NCBI GenBank assembly: GCA_963170055.1
Contig: CAUJGJ010000432.1
Location: 219,201-283,200 of the forward strand
DNA: 64,000 nucleotides
Direction: 5' to 3'
DNA from: Halisarca cf. caerulea
Lineage: Eukaryota; Porifera; Demospongiae; Chondrillida; Halisarcidae
This document shows, in pieces, positions 14,619 to 25,665 of this stretch. Every line of letters begins with the position of its first letter. The first letter of the stretch is position 1. The notes beneath the pieces were generated by a model. It was not told the origin of the DNA. It saw nothing but the letters and a program-made list of their open reading frames with translations, and ran no database searches. A program made the translations under genes and the position numbers.

Positions 14619-14758
14619 TTTTGTTCAGAATGTAATTACGCAATACGTATCCCACGTGTTGTGACGTTGTGAGACACATGGCCTGCTGAGTGGAGTCGCG
14701 TACGAGTATAGGAAGAATACTTGTCCGTTTTGAGGGTAACTAGTCTTGTTGAGGAAAC
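14619..14758. promoter_or_regulatory. Bidirectional promoter, RNF121/NAA15
   Basis: Only 140 bp separate the start codons of divergent RNF121 (minus) and NAA15 (plus). The gap contains a palindromic E-box CACGTG at 14653-14658 and a CRE-like TGACGT at 14662-14667. There is no TATA box, consistent with a housekeeping promoter. Shared regulation is inferred from the spacing. Confidence 0.6.
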
Positions 14759-17700
14759 ATGTCAGACAAATTGCCTCAAAAGGAAGCTGGGCTCTTCAAG
14801 AAAATTGTTGTAAGTTATATTTTTAATATCTTCTTCATGAAAGTATGGTGCTATTTTAACTCTAGTAGCATGGTACTGTACTATTTGGATACTGGTTAGA
14901 TGTGGCGCCATGATATTTGTAATCGTGTTGTTCATAGTGTATGTATGTATGTGAGTGTTTTGCTCGGATGTATATGTCTGTGTGTACGTGTTTGTGCGTG
15001 CATAGGATTGATTTTTTCACTTGCACTGTTTTATGTTCTATCCGATAGAGGAGCTATGAGTGTAAGCAGTATAAGAATGGTTTAAAGTTTGCAAAGCAAG
15101 TGCTCTCCAACCCAAAGTGTGCTGAACATGGAGGCTAGTGAACTCATCTTTCTAGAGGTTATGTGTGTTTGCCTGACTGTTGTGTTGACGTTGCAGAAAC
15201 TTTGGCCATGAAGGGGCTCATCTTGAACTGCATGGGGAGAAAGGAAGATGCTTATGACCACGTGAAGAGAGGATTGCGCAATGATCTCAGGAGTCATGTC
15301 TGTATCCTATCACTTGTAGTATGCAGTCAGTCTCATTGGCCATACCACTTGGTAGGAGTGGTTTCTGTTAGTGCTCTTTCTGAGCTTTATTGCACAATGG
15401 AGTGTACACCTTTAGCTTTAACTTGTGACCAGGTTGGCATGTGTTTGGGCTTCTTCAGCGATCTGATAGGAAGTATGATGAAGCAATCAAATGCTATAGG
15501 AATGCCCTGAAGTGGGATAAGGAGAACATTCAAATACTTCGTGATCTTTCTTTGCTTCAGCTGCAAATGAGGGATTTGGAAGGGTTCAAGGTATGTACCT
15601 TCTTGCTGCAGTTTGATAGTGTTGAGGTAGTTTCATCTCTTTCTTGTGTGTGACAGGAGACGCGTCATCAGTTACTCAAGCTGCGACCCACTCAGCGAGG
15701 CTCGTGGATTGGTCTGGTACTAGCTTACCATCTGGTGAAGGATTATGACACTGCTCTGGGAGTCCTTGCAGAGTACAGGGCTACACAGAGACCATCAGAA
15801 GAGGTGAGTGGATCGACATCTAGTGTAGTGGACATGTGCCACGTATATCTTCCACTTAGCACAAGGTGGACTACGAGTATAGTGAGATGATTATGTACGA
15901 GGCACAGATGCTGTGGGAGTCAGGCAAAGTGGATGACTGTTTAAGACATGTAACTGAATTCCAGGACACAACAGGAGATGAACTAGCTGTCAAAGAGATG
16001 CTTGGTATTTGCTGTGGTGACTTGAGGGGATGGATTAAATTCCTTATGTTTTTTCCCTTCCCCCTTTCAAGGAAATATCTACTTCACCAAAGGAAATCTT
16101 AAAGAGGCTCAAAAACTCTATTTTGAACTGATTTCTCGTAACACAGAAAATAGGCTGTACTATGATATGCTGGAGAGATGCTTGGCTCTGAGTGAGCAAG
16201 ATGTAGTTGTTTCTTTGACAAAGTCTTAAGTAGAGTGTTGTGTATTTCAGATGCTGAAGAGAAAAGGCTGAATTTGTACTGTTTGCTCCAAAAGAAATTT
16301 CCCAAGTCTGCTTTATTGAAAGCTATTCCACTGGAAATAGCAACAGGTTTGTTGTGAAAGTTGCACACTTGTTTCTATAACTTCTGTTTTTTTTAGATTC
16401 TTCTCTGAATTGTAGGGAAGGAGTTTACTACACGAGTCACTTCTTTTCTGAAAGTCTCATTCCTTAAAGGTGTTCCATCAATATTTGTTAGACTAAAGCA
16501 ACATTACAAAGATCCTTTTAAGGTGTGTATGTCTCCATTTGCCTGTCTAGGGCTAGTTTATGTTTATGTTCTTGTGATCTTAGGCTAAGACCATTGAAGA
16601 GGTAGTGGAAGGATTTTTGTCATGTCTTCACTCAAACGGAAAGCTGTGCAGCGAAGGTTGGGTGTATTATCCAATATTTGTGTACTATGTGTGGAGTGGG
16701 GGATGTGCTGTGTGAGGAGTGGGAGATGTACTGTGTGTGGAGTGGGAGATGTGCTGTGTGTGGAGTGGGGGATGTACTGTGTGTGGAGTGGGGGATGTAC
16801 TGTGTGTGGAGTGGGAGATGTACTGTGTGTGGAGTGGGAGATGTGCTGTGTGTGGAGTGGGAGATGTGTTGTGTGTGGAGTGGGAGATGTGCTGTGTGTG
16901 GAGTGGGAGATGTGCTGTGTGTGGAGTGGGGGATGTGCTGTCTTGTATGGACATTGTACAGATTTCTTCCATATTTTTGAGCTGTGCACAGCAAGGGCGG
17001 ATTTAGGGGGGGGGGGGGGGGGGGACCTGCCCCCCTGCCCAGATCTAATTTTTTTTGCAAAATGTCTAGATTGCACCAAACTCTACAGCTAGCACTATAT
17101 ATTTAATGCCTTAAATATTGCAAATCAACATTATAAGAGACATTCTAGATTAAATATCAAGTGCAATTTCACAAAATGTCAATTTTGATGATCTACAATC
17201 AGTTTTTGGCCACTGGTGACCATTTTTATGATGTCATACCCTCATATGTTAAAATAGCTGTAATCTTTAGCTACACATGGCACAAAAGCAGAATAAGTTT
17301 ACTTCAACTATCCCATGCCCCCCCCCCCCCCCCCCCCTAAAATGTTGGACTAGATCTGCCCCTGCACAAGATATCTTATGTCCTTGTACGAGGGGGGGGG
17401 GAGGGGTAAGTAAAGTGTACTAAGTAGTCTTTTATCTCCTCAGATGAAGGAAGAGTAGCACCATCAGTAGAACTGTGGCTGTTACACTTCCTTGCTCAGC
17501 ACTACGACTACATGGGACAAACCACAAGAGCTATGGAACTCATTGATAGAGCCATCGACCACACACCAACACTACCAGAGCTTTACATGGCAAAGGCAAA
17601 GATCTACAAGGTCAGTGCTGTTTAACTTCCATCTGAGGTCCATAGACAGTAGGGATCAAAAAATAGTTTACATTTCGTAATAGTAATATGCATCATTTTC

Positions 17701-20700
17701 CGCAGTGATTGCCAAGTGTATTACGGAAAAGCTACTCTCTGTATTTTCTGTTATAGATTGGTCTAAATTCTATTAAGTCCTAATTCCATTTGCATCTCTG
17801 CATTCTGCTTTAGGCTACTTTTATCACATTATTTGAAGTAAATAGTATGACACAAAAATGCTCAACTGAAACACTATGCTAGATGATGCATGGAAATATG
17901 GACCAAAAATGTGCAAACTAGTTAAATCTGTGCTCAATGTCAACACTGGAATGCAATCCACATTGTGTGTGTTTATACGTTACTTCTAATATGCCCAAGA
18001 TGGCTGCCTAACAAAGCCAAGAGCTATATAAATGAGGAAATTTGGCCTGAAAGATTGCTTTTTCTCTATTTCTAAGCCTACATTTTGTTCTACTCTGAAG
18101 TTTAGATAATTAAACTTACAATCCTAGCTGGAAGGTAAGTTTCAATACTTATACTTCACACTGGGTTATGCACCCCACACCCCACCACAATAAGAAGATC
18201 AATGATTAGGAAGAGGGGGGTTCATCTGAGCCTAACAAACCACCCCTGAATCTGCCAGTGTGTCTGGGGTTGGCTGTCAGTCTGAAGTGCGCCATCAGTC
18301 TGAGGTTGACTGTCAGACTAAGATTGACTGTCAGACTGAGATTGACTGTCAGGCTGAAGTCAGCTGATAATCTGAGGTTGGCTGTCAGTCTGAGGTGCGC
18401 CATCAGTCTGAAGTCTGCCGTCAGTCTGAAGTTGGCTGTCAGTCTGAGGTTGGCTGTCAGTCTGAGGTTGGCTGTCAGTCTGAGATCGGCTGTCAGTCTG
18501 AGATCGGCTATGGGTGTATGACTTTAAAGATGGCTCTTCTCCTATGCAGCATGGTGGGGATTATGGTGCAGCAGCAAGAATGATGGAAGAGGCCCAGTCA
18601 CTAGACACTGCTGATCGTTTCATAAACTGCAAGTGCTGTAAATACCTTATGCGAGTGAACCAAATAGAGAAAGCGGTGGAGTTGGTGGCTTTGTTCACTA
18701 GGGTATGTGCTGGGATTGGGGGTGGGGCTAGATGCCATTGGGTTATTGTCAGTCATTGATGTAATAGGAGGGACTTCCCCCCTTGGAAACCTTGAATGAT
18801 GCTGAATGTAATTGGTTTGAAGCATCGATGGCTTGGAGCTACTTTAGGCTTGGTAGGATTGGAGATGCACTGAAGAAATGCCACCAGATTGATAAGGTAC
18901 CACTTGCATTTATCAAGTTATCCAGTTTTATGTAACTCATTGCTTCCCTTTCAGCATTTCACAGACATTATTGATGACCAGTTTGATTTCCATTCTTATT
19001 GCATGAGGAAGATGACTCTTAGGCCTTATGTGAGGTGAGAGTTGTTTTCTATTGGTTGACCGTGACAGCATCACACACCCAAAGCCTAGTGCAACCTTCA
19101 CTTATGGCTTGTAATATGTGGTGCAACATCAAAAGCCTTCTCACCCCTCACTGAGCGTTGTGCAACACTCTGTGGGGTAGTCCCTTTGGCTCACAACACT
19201 ATGGGGTAGTCCCTTTGGTTTACACCAGTCTGTGGGGTAGTCCCTTTGGTTTACACCAGTCTGTGGGGTACTCCCTTTAGCTCACACCAGTCTGTGGGGT
19301 TGTCCCTTTAGCTCACACCAGTCTGTGGGGTTGTCCCTTTAGCTCACACCAGTCTGTGAGGTTGTCCCTTTAGCTCACACCAGTCTGTGGGGTTGTCCCT
19401 TTAGCTCACACCAGTCTGTGGGGTGGTTCCTGTAGCACATGTGGTTTGTAACGTAGTGTGCAGGGCTCCCTTCTATTGCTGTTTATTGTGAAGGAAGGGA
19501 GACAGCTGGCATCCCGTAGCTGTTCAAAGCGTGAGTAACATTTGAGTGTGTTAAGCTGTTCAAAGTGTGAGCAACATTTGAGTGTGTTGAGCTGTTCAAA
19601 GTGTGAGCAACATTTGAGTGTGTTGAGCTGTTCAAAGTGTGAGCAACATTTGAGTGTGTTAAGCTGTTCAAAGTGTGAGCAACATTTGAGTGTGTTGGTT
19701 GTATATTGTGCAGGATGCTTCAGATGGAGACTAGTGTTCGTGGCCACTCACTGTATTTCAGTGCAGCCAAACTAGCCATAGAGGTGTGTCTATCTGTGCT
19801 ATTTGACATTGAGTTGTTAGTCATTGAGTCTGTTTCACAGATCTACATCTCCTTGCATGACAAGCCTAGCAAGTCTCAGCAGGAAAATGGAGAGAAAGAT
19901 GATGAAAGTGAGTGGAGTTCTTTGGGTTTGTTTATTTGCTCTTGCTCTATCTTACCTTTGTGCAGGTGGACTGTCTACTGAAGAGCGTAAGAAACGTGAG
20001 AAAAAAAGAAGGAAAGCTGAACTGAAGGCCAAAAATCTGCAAATGAAAGAATCCAAGAAAGGTAATGTGCTTGCAAGATTGATAGCACTCCACTCTCACA
20101 TTTATAATGCATGTTTTATTTCCTAAGAACAAGGAAAACCTATAGAAAATGACAAAAAATTAGACTTGATGGCCGAGAAAAAAGATGATTTCATTCCACA
20201 AGAGCTGGTAGCTGTGAGTTTATTTGTTTGTTATGGACTTGGTTGTTTGTGGATGGTGGTATTGTTTGTGTTTTGTGTTTACTGCAAACTCTGGAGTCAC
20301 TTCCTCATAGACTGAGAGACCTCTAGACGAAGCTCTGAAGTTCTTGAAGCCCTTGCAGAATTTTGCAACCAAACAAATAGAAACTCATTTACTTGCTTAT
20401 AGGGTACATTCTAGAAGAGGTCAGTGCTCATGTCCCAGAGAGCCATCATGTCTGTTTTGACAGATGTACATGGATGTGTAATGTTGTCCTTTACTAGGTA
20501 AAATCCTTCTCATGCTACAAGCTGTCAGACGAGCCTATGCTATTGACTGCTGTAACCCTGAGTTACATGAGTATATTGTGGACTTCAACATACAAGGTTA
20601 GTGAGATACCAAGCAATCATAACCCACTAACCACACGGTCCTTGTTACCCTGCTAACCACACGGTCCTTGTTACCCTGCTAACCACACAGTCCTTGTTAC

Positions 20701-21503
20701 CCTACTAATCACATGGTCCTTGTTACCCTGCTAACCACATGGTCCTTGTTACCCTGCTATCCACACAGTCCTTGTTACCCTGTTAACCACATGGTCTTTG
20801 TTACCCTGCTAACCACACAGTCCTTGTTACCCTGCTATCCACACAGTCCTTGTTACCCTGCTAACCACATGGTCCTTGTTACCCTGCTAACCACATGGTT
20901 TGTGTTATTATGTAGTTGCCAATAAGCGGCATGGCACAGAGGAGGCAGTATTGTCTGTTATTGACAATGCTTTAGCAGAAATTTTACAGGAAAAATCCTT
21001 ACTACAGTACAACGACGACTTCATCGCCACATACAGATATTCACTTCCACACATTCTCTCAGGTATGTTGACTGCTGCTGCTCACTTGGCATAACTGTAC
21101 ATAGACATGCATTACATGTATAATTGGACTAGCTCTTGTGTTGTGTAGGATGCAAGTGTTTGGTGAGGCTGGATCCCTCCAAAGAAGAGGAAGCTCTAGG
21201 ATTACTGACTGACCTGAACTCTGCTTGGAAAGGAAGGAGTGTGCTGGTAAGGGTTTCCTTCTTCCATGTTACATCCGAATACATGTGAGAACCTAACAAA
21301 CTTTATGTACTTAGATATGTACCAGCATATTGAAGCTGCTGGAATCTGGGCTTGGCAGGCCTTCCAAGGATGTAGTTGCACAATTCAAGGAGGATTGCCA
21401 CAAAGTGTTTCCTTTGGCAGTGGTATTTGTACCTCCCTCAAAATCCCCAGAATCATCTCACGTGATGACGAGTGTCAATGACAACAACTTACAAGAGGCA
21501 TAA
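14759..21503 (+). CDS. NAA15: NatA N-terminal acetyltransferase auxiliary subunit
   Basis: Scaffold subunit of NatA; it binds the catalytic NAA10 and the ribosome for co-translational N-terminal acetylation. Twenty-three exons join in phase: 14759-14809, 15049-15133, 15197-15301, 15433-15590, 15657-15803, 15860-16004, 16072-16191, 16251-16346, 16416-16522, 16584-16656, 17444-17610, 18550-18702, 18768-18896, 18955-19034, 19714-19783, 19841-19907, 19966-20061, 20128-20213, 20311-20419, 20498-20596, 20916-21062, 21149-21246 and 21315-21503, giving 858 residues (human is about 866). TPR helices run almost throughout. Signature stretches are [57 protein letters not shown] and [21 protein letters not shown] Lys/Glu-rich basic segment ([17 protein letters not shown]) lies near residue 600, as in the family. 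The intron after exon 2 uses a GC donor. Four introns carry minisatellites and intron 10 also holds a MITE. Confidence 0.96.
16680..16945. repeat. 21-bp minisatellite, NAA15 intron 10
   Basis: About thirteen copies of a 21-bp unit based on TGTGTGGAGTGGGAGATGTG. The multiple-of-three length keeps frames open on both strands; these are not genes. It starts about 25 bp after the donor of the exon ending at 16656. Confidence 0.93.
16992..17364. mobile_element. hAT-like MITE with G/C homopolymer flanks, NAA15 intron 10
   Basis: CAAGGGCGGATTTAG at the left end is matched inversely by CTAGATCTGCCCCTG at the right end, with a few mismatches. Long G (about 17010-17023) and C (about 17319-17337) homopolymers sit just inside the two ends and could pair. 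No coding capacity. The ends resemble those of the element at 9128-9595 (CAGGGGC...), suggesting the same superfamily. Confidence 0.75.
18258..18512. repeat. 18-bp minisatellite, NAA15 intron 11
   Basis: About fourteen copies of an 18-bp unit such as CTGTCAGTCTGAGGTTGG, ending about 40 bp before the acceptor of the exon at 18550. The remainder of this 0.94 kb intron is AT-rich and shows nothing else recognisable. Confidence 0.92.
19165..19432. repeat. 31-bp minisatellite, NAA15 intron 14
   Basis: About eight copies of a 31-bp unit with the core CAGTCTGTGGGGTTGTCCCT and then TTAGCTCACAC. Confidence 0.92.
19515..19700. repeat. 36-bp minisatellite, NAA15 intron 14
   Basis: Five copies of a 36-bp unit (GCTGTTCAAAGTGTGAGCAA, then CATTTGAGTGTGTTGA). 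The last copy ends within about 15 bp of the acceptor of the exon at 19714. It is a second, unrelated array in the same intron as the 31-bp repeat. Confidence 0.93.
20618..20903. repeat. 26-bp minisatellite, NAA15 intron 20
   Basis: About eleven copies of a 26-bp unit with the core TTACCCTGCTAACCACACGG then TCCTTG. It nearly fills the intron between the exons ending at 20596 and starting at 20916. Confidence 0.94.
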
Positions 21504-21535
21504 AACGATGACATAATCCTACAATAATTATTGTT

Positions 21536-21541
21536 TTTATT
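21536..21541 (-). terminator. Polyadenylation signal AATAAA for HMMR
   Basis: AATAAA on the minus strand lies about 50 bp past the HMMR stop and only about 33 bp past the NAA15 stop on the other strand. The two transcripts very probably overlap at their 3' ends. Confidence 0.6.
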
Positions 21542-21589
21542 TTTGTGTATAATGTAATATATGATGTGTGTAGTCTTACTAAAGCATGT

Positions 21590-23897
21590 TCATGAGTTGT
21601 GCATGGATAACGGCAATGGTTTGTTGCTATCTGTATTTTCTCTTTCGGTAGTTTTCTTTGCTCTCTTCAATTTGAAAACCTCATCTCTGAGCTTCATTGT
21701 TTCCTAAATTGATAGTAAAATTCACTCATTGACAAGCAGAATTTGGTCACAATAGTAGTTTGAATCCACCCTTTTTAGAGCAATGTTCTCTTTGGCAAGC
21801 TTGTCAACATGATGTATCTTCTGTTTCTTGTTGTGATGCCCAAGAACTTGAGCATACTGTGCACAGAGCTTGATAGCCTGGTGGGATACAGTTTATGAAT
21901 ACATACACAGACTCAGTTTAGCTCAATACTCTAGACTGCTGGATGCCACACACAACTTTACTTCAGATTGTGCCAACTCGGTTTGTCCCATCAGTCCGCT
22001 GTTAAGTTCCATCAGAGTATCAATCTGGTCCTGATAGGGTTTGTATTTCTGTTCTAACCCATCACATTTACTCTTCCATCTGTAAAACAAAGTGCTCATA
22101 TAATGCACACAGTATCCAACAGCTGTGTTCTACCTCACTTGGTGGCTTCTTCTCTCAGTACATTTAGTTCCTTTTTAAGGTATTTTACGTCATCTTCAAA
22201 GGACTTTTTTAAGCTATCGCTGTGTTTGGTTATGTACAGAAACATCATTTGTATATTACATGGAAACAGATTTAACGCAAGGTCCTCACCTTGCTACATC
22301 TGCAGAGGTGGCAGGTAAGCAAACTATTTGTCCCTTTGAAGAACCCATCTCCTTGTCATGTAACAGAGATGTCAACTCCTGAATTTTAGGCACTTGTCTT
22401 TCAATTTGTTGTTTGAGGGAGAAGATGTAGTCCTTTAACTCCAAAATCTCACCATCTCTATAACAAATGGTCTTGAAAGCTTCCTGTAATTGTCCCTCTG
22501 TTTGCACTTTCTCGTCTAATACTCTATCAATTTCAGCTTGCTCCAGGGACAGCTGATGCACTGCCTTATGATAAGCCTCTTTAACAGACTGGCTGTCTTT
22601 ATCTCTTGAAAAAGGATGTCATAGGTGCAGTGAAGGACCATATGCATGAATAAGAGAATACTGAAATCTCTGAATTCTGAGCACACCCACTTTTCAATGA
22701 GAGCACCTCGGGATAACTGAAGTTCATTTTTGAGCACCATGACTGTTTCTTTACAGTCTTTCCGTTCTTTATCTACACAAAACTGAGACTGTATACCTGA
22801 ACAAACAAAACACACCAATAAGTACATTACGAACCTAATTCTTCTTCAATTTCAATGCATTTAGCTGTCATAGAACAAAGAGCTTCATAGTTTTGCTTGC
22901 TAGCACTACACATAGACACAGACAGTATGACAATGACAAAACAATATACATAAGTCAACTTATGCAGAATACACAGACTTTTCATGTTCATCTTTCTCTT
23001 TATTGAGATGAGCCAGTTTTACTTCAAGTGAATGCTGAGTGTCTTTGGATGCCCGCAACTGATCCTGTAATAACCTGAGACAAATAGTCACAGTGAATTG
23101 CCTGGAATTCACAATGCATGGATTCAGGGATCATACCTAATTTGACATTCAAGCTGTGGGATGACCTCATCTTTGGGAGATGTAGCAATGGCTGACTCCT
23201 TCAACACATCCCAACTATTATATGCAAACCTTAATTTACTTAAGAGTGAACTTTGTTAAATATAGCTTTTACCATTCGTCTTGTACATCCACTCCTCCTG
23301 TCATTTTCCTTGGCTGTTTCACTGAATTCTTAGCAGTCTATTCACAAAAGTTAGATCGTGACAAAGTGAATGAAAGTTTACTGTTCTTTCACAAATACTG
23401 CCCTGCCCTAGATACTCAAAGTTGATACAATATAAAGTAACCTTATCAGCTAGATTATTCCTCTGCCTCAGGCAGTCCATATATTCCGTTTGACTTGTCT
23501 GCAAATAGTAAAATGATCATTAGCGACACTAGAACGAGTACGGTAAAAGATGGACAGGGTTCAGTATCTGATGCAGACAGTGCAAACTTACAAAAGGTAA
23601 CGGGGTCCCTTTAGCTATAACACGAAGACGACTTAGTAATTTCTCACATCATATTTTAGGGTAAAATGATTCTAGTGTACACACCTCTATCACAAGGATC
23701 GAACCTATCCGATTTGCTGAAGAGATAACTTCGATCTTGAAGCAAGAACTTGTTGATGTCGTATGCCCCTACGCCTGGAGTATCTGGAGCTTCATAGAAG
23801 AGGCTATTGTCATTAAATCCAAAATTTTGAGGTGGAACAAGTCAACAAGAAATAATCTCTTACATTCATTTTGAAACCGTTTGGCTTTAGAAAACAT
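21590..23897 (-). CDS. HMMR: Hyaluronan-mediated motility receptor-like coiled-coil protein
   Basis: Fourteen exons join in phase: 23897-23864, 23789-23685, 23614-23592, 23498-23442, 23337-23273, 23214-23137, 23074-22979, 22905-22835, 22796-22691, 22604-22290, 22219-22139, 22079-21962, 21877-21770 and 21703-21590, giving 456 residues. The N-terminus MFSKAKRFQNE, the PGVGAYDI motif and FSKSDRFD match the short conserved head of HMMR. The middle is heptad-rich coiled coil. The C-terminal part has GLEQKYKPYQDQIDTLMEL and YAQVLGHHNKKQKIHHVDKL, the most conserved HMMR block, which in vertebrates overlaps the spindle/centrosome-targeting and hyaluronan-binding region (BX7B-type basic residues). Vertebrate HMMR is about 720 residues, so the coiled coil here is much shorter. 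An upstream in-frame Met at 23957 would add 20 residues, but MFSK fits the family start. A spindle-associated role is inferred from homology. Confidence 0.88.
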
Positions 23898-24309
23898 TCC
23901 CCCTCCTCTCTTTGTGATGTGCGACTCGATGTGCGAGGTCTTGAATTTTGCCGCCACTTTATTATTGCAGGGGCTTCCCCTCCTCCAAATTAATAATATA
24001 ATATGCGTGAGTACATGGTGCTCACTACTCAGTACTTACTGGGTGTATTGAAGAGTTACTGAGCATGTTGTGGGGGTGTTGCACGGAGGAGAGTGAAAGA
24101 TGGGTGGTTAATACAAAAATATTCAGGTTGTGACATTACATTTAGAGGATTTCACTGTTCCATGTTGAGAGGCAGGCTACTGTACAAAATGGATACCAGC
24201 AGACGTTCTACAGCACCTTGCTGGACAGACAATGGAATCCTAGCCCCATACAAAGGTCTTTGGCTAACTCTTCGTTAACAGGAGTCTCCTTAAAACCTGA
24301 TGCTCCAAG
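23898..24309. other. Intergenic, upstream of HMMR
   Basis: The HMMR promoter should lie here, but no TATA box or repeat stands out. Nothing else is recognised. Confidence 0.5.
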
Positions 24310-24830
24310 AGGTGACAAGAGTAGAGTGAGAACACATCACTCAATGTAGAGAGAACACACACTCAATGTGGAGAGAATACATCACTCAATGTAGAGAGAA
24401 CACGCCACTCAATGTGGAGAGAACACGCCACTCAATCTAGAGAGAACACACACTCAATGTACAGAGAACACACACTAAATGTAGAAAGAACACACCACTC
24501 AATGTGGAGAGAACACATCACTCAATGTGGAGAGAACACACCACTCAATGTGGAGAGAACACACCACTCAATGTGGAGAGAACACACCACTCAATGTGGA
24601 GAGAACACATCACTCAATGTGGAGAGAACACACCACTCAATGTGGAAAGAACACGCCACTCAATGTGGAGAGAACACGCCACTCAATCTAGAGAGAACAC
24701 ACACTCAATGTACAGAGAACACACACTAAATGTAGAAAGAACACACCACTCAATGTGGAGAGAACACACCACTCAATGTGGAGAAAACACACCACTCAAT
24801 GTAGAGAGAGCACACACTCAATGGGGTCAG
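24310..24830. repeat. ~20-23 bp minisatellite with a 251-bp higher-order duplication
   Basis: The unit is CTCAATGTGGAGAGAACACA plus CCA, with CTAGAG, TACAGAG and CACTAAATG variants. The same ordered run of variants occurs from 24421 and again from 24672, a 251-bp shift, so a block of about eleven units was duplicated. Frames through it (MWREHTTQCGENT-like) are not genes. Unlike the other minisatellites it is intergenic. Confidence 0.92.
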
Positions 24831-24853
24831 TTTAGACACACTAGTCTAAAGCT

Positions 24854-25020
24854 GCATGTGTACAGACGTTTTAGGGTTTTTTGTCCGGATAACAATCAGC
24901 TTTTAGCATACACGTGATGTTTTGTACGTATAAACGTCACGTGTGCGCTGTATAAACGTCACATGTATGCTTTAAAAGCCAATTGTTATCCAGACAAGAA
25001 ACCCGAAAACGTCTGTATGC
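24854..25020. mobile_element. Palindromic MITE (~165 bp)
   Basis: Two arms of about 65 bp are nearly perfect inverse complements. The left includes ACAGACGTTTTAGGG and GGATAACAATCAGCTTTTAG; the right includes TAAAAGCCAATTGTTATCC and CCCGAAAACGTCTGT. A short centre contains two TATAAACGTCAC-type copies. The structure would fold into a long hairpin. No ORF. Confidence 0.75.
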
Positions 25021-25099
25021 CCAGCAGTAAACTACTGCATTGTCTCACATCTGCTGATCTAAAGTCACTTGATCCAATGTGCCCTGTGTGCTATATAGG

Positions 25100-25665
25100 G
25101 CAGGCCTAAACTGAGCATCATGAAGTCTATGTGCGAAAGTGGACACCGAGCCAGCTGTGCATGTGTGCCCAACAAGGTGCACAGGTCGATCCTGGCCAAG
25201 TTGAGAGGGGGCACTGCTCTGTTTAGAATTGAAGCTGGAAGATGGAGGGGACTTGCAAGAGAGGAAAGGATATGCATGCACTGTTCACTGGGAGAAGTTG
25301 AAGATGTTTACCACTGGATGATGAGGTGTACGGCATGGGCAGAGAGTAGGACCCGGCTGATGGAAGAGGTGAATTGCTTGATTGATGTACCCAATTTGAC
25401 TGATGAGGAGGTGGTAGAATACATAATGGATAGAGCGTGTACCAATTACCAATTGATGAAGAGATTAGAAGGGATGTGGAAAGAGAGATTCGAGGAATGA
25501 TTGTCCAGAGCTTATATGTATGTCTAACTCTAATTGTAGGTTGCATGTACGTGTTATGGTGATGTGTGTATGGCATTGTATATTGTGATAGTGCTACATT
25601 GGACCTGTGTTGGTCCTAGTGTCGCAAGACACGATGCACTGTAATCAATAATAATAATAATAATA
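25100..25665 (+). mobile_element. Non-LTR retrotransposon 3' end, truncated
   Basis: The open frame at 25120-25500 ends like the C-terminus of LINE reverse transcriptases: KLRGGTALFRIEAGRWRGL, then a CCHC-like motif (Cys-x2-Cys, His, x4-Cys in CMHCSLGEVEDVYHWMMRC) and a stop. A short 3' UTR follows (TTGGTCCTAGTGTCGCAAGA) and an (AAT)n tail at 25649-25665, typical of LINE insertion. The reverse transcriptase and endonuclease domains are missing, so it is a 5'-truncated dead copy. The family is not certain. Confidence 0.75.

Noticed and set aside
23769..23957. HMMR start at the upstream in-frame Met (23957) and readthrough of intron 1
   Set aside because: MFSKAKRF at 23897 matches the family start, and the phase joins to the exon at 23789; readthrough loses the PGVGAYD motif.
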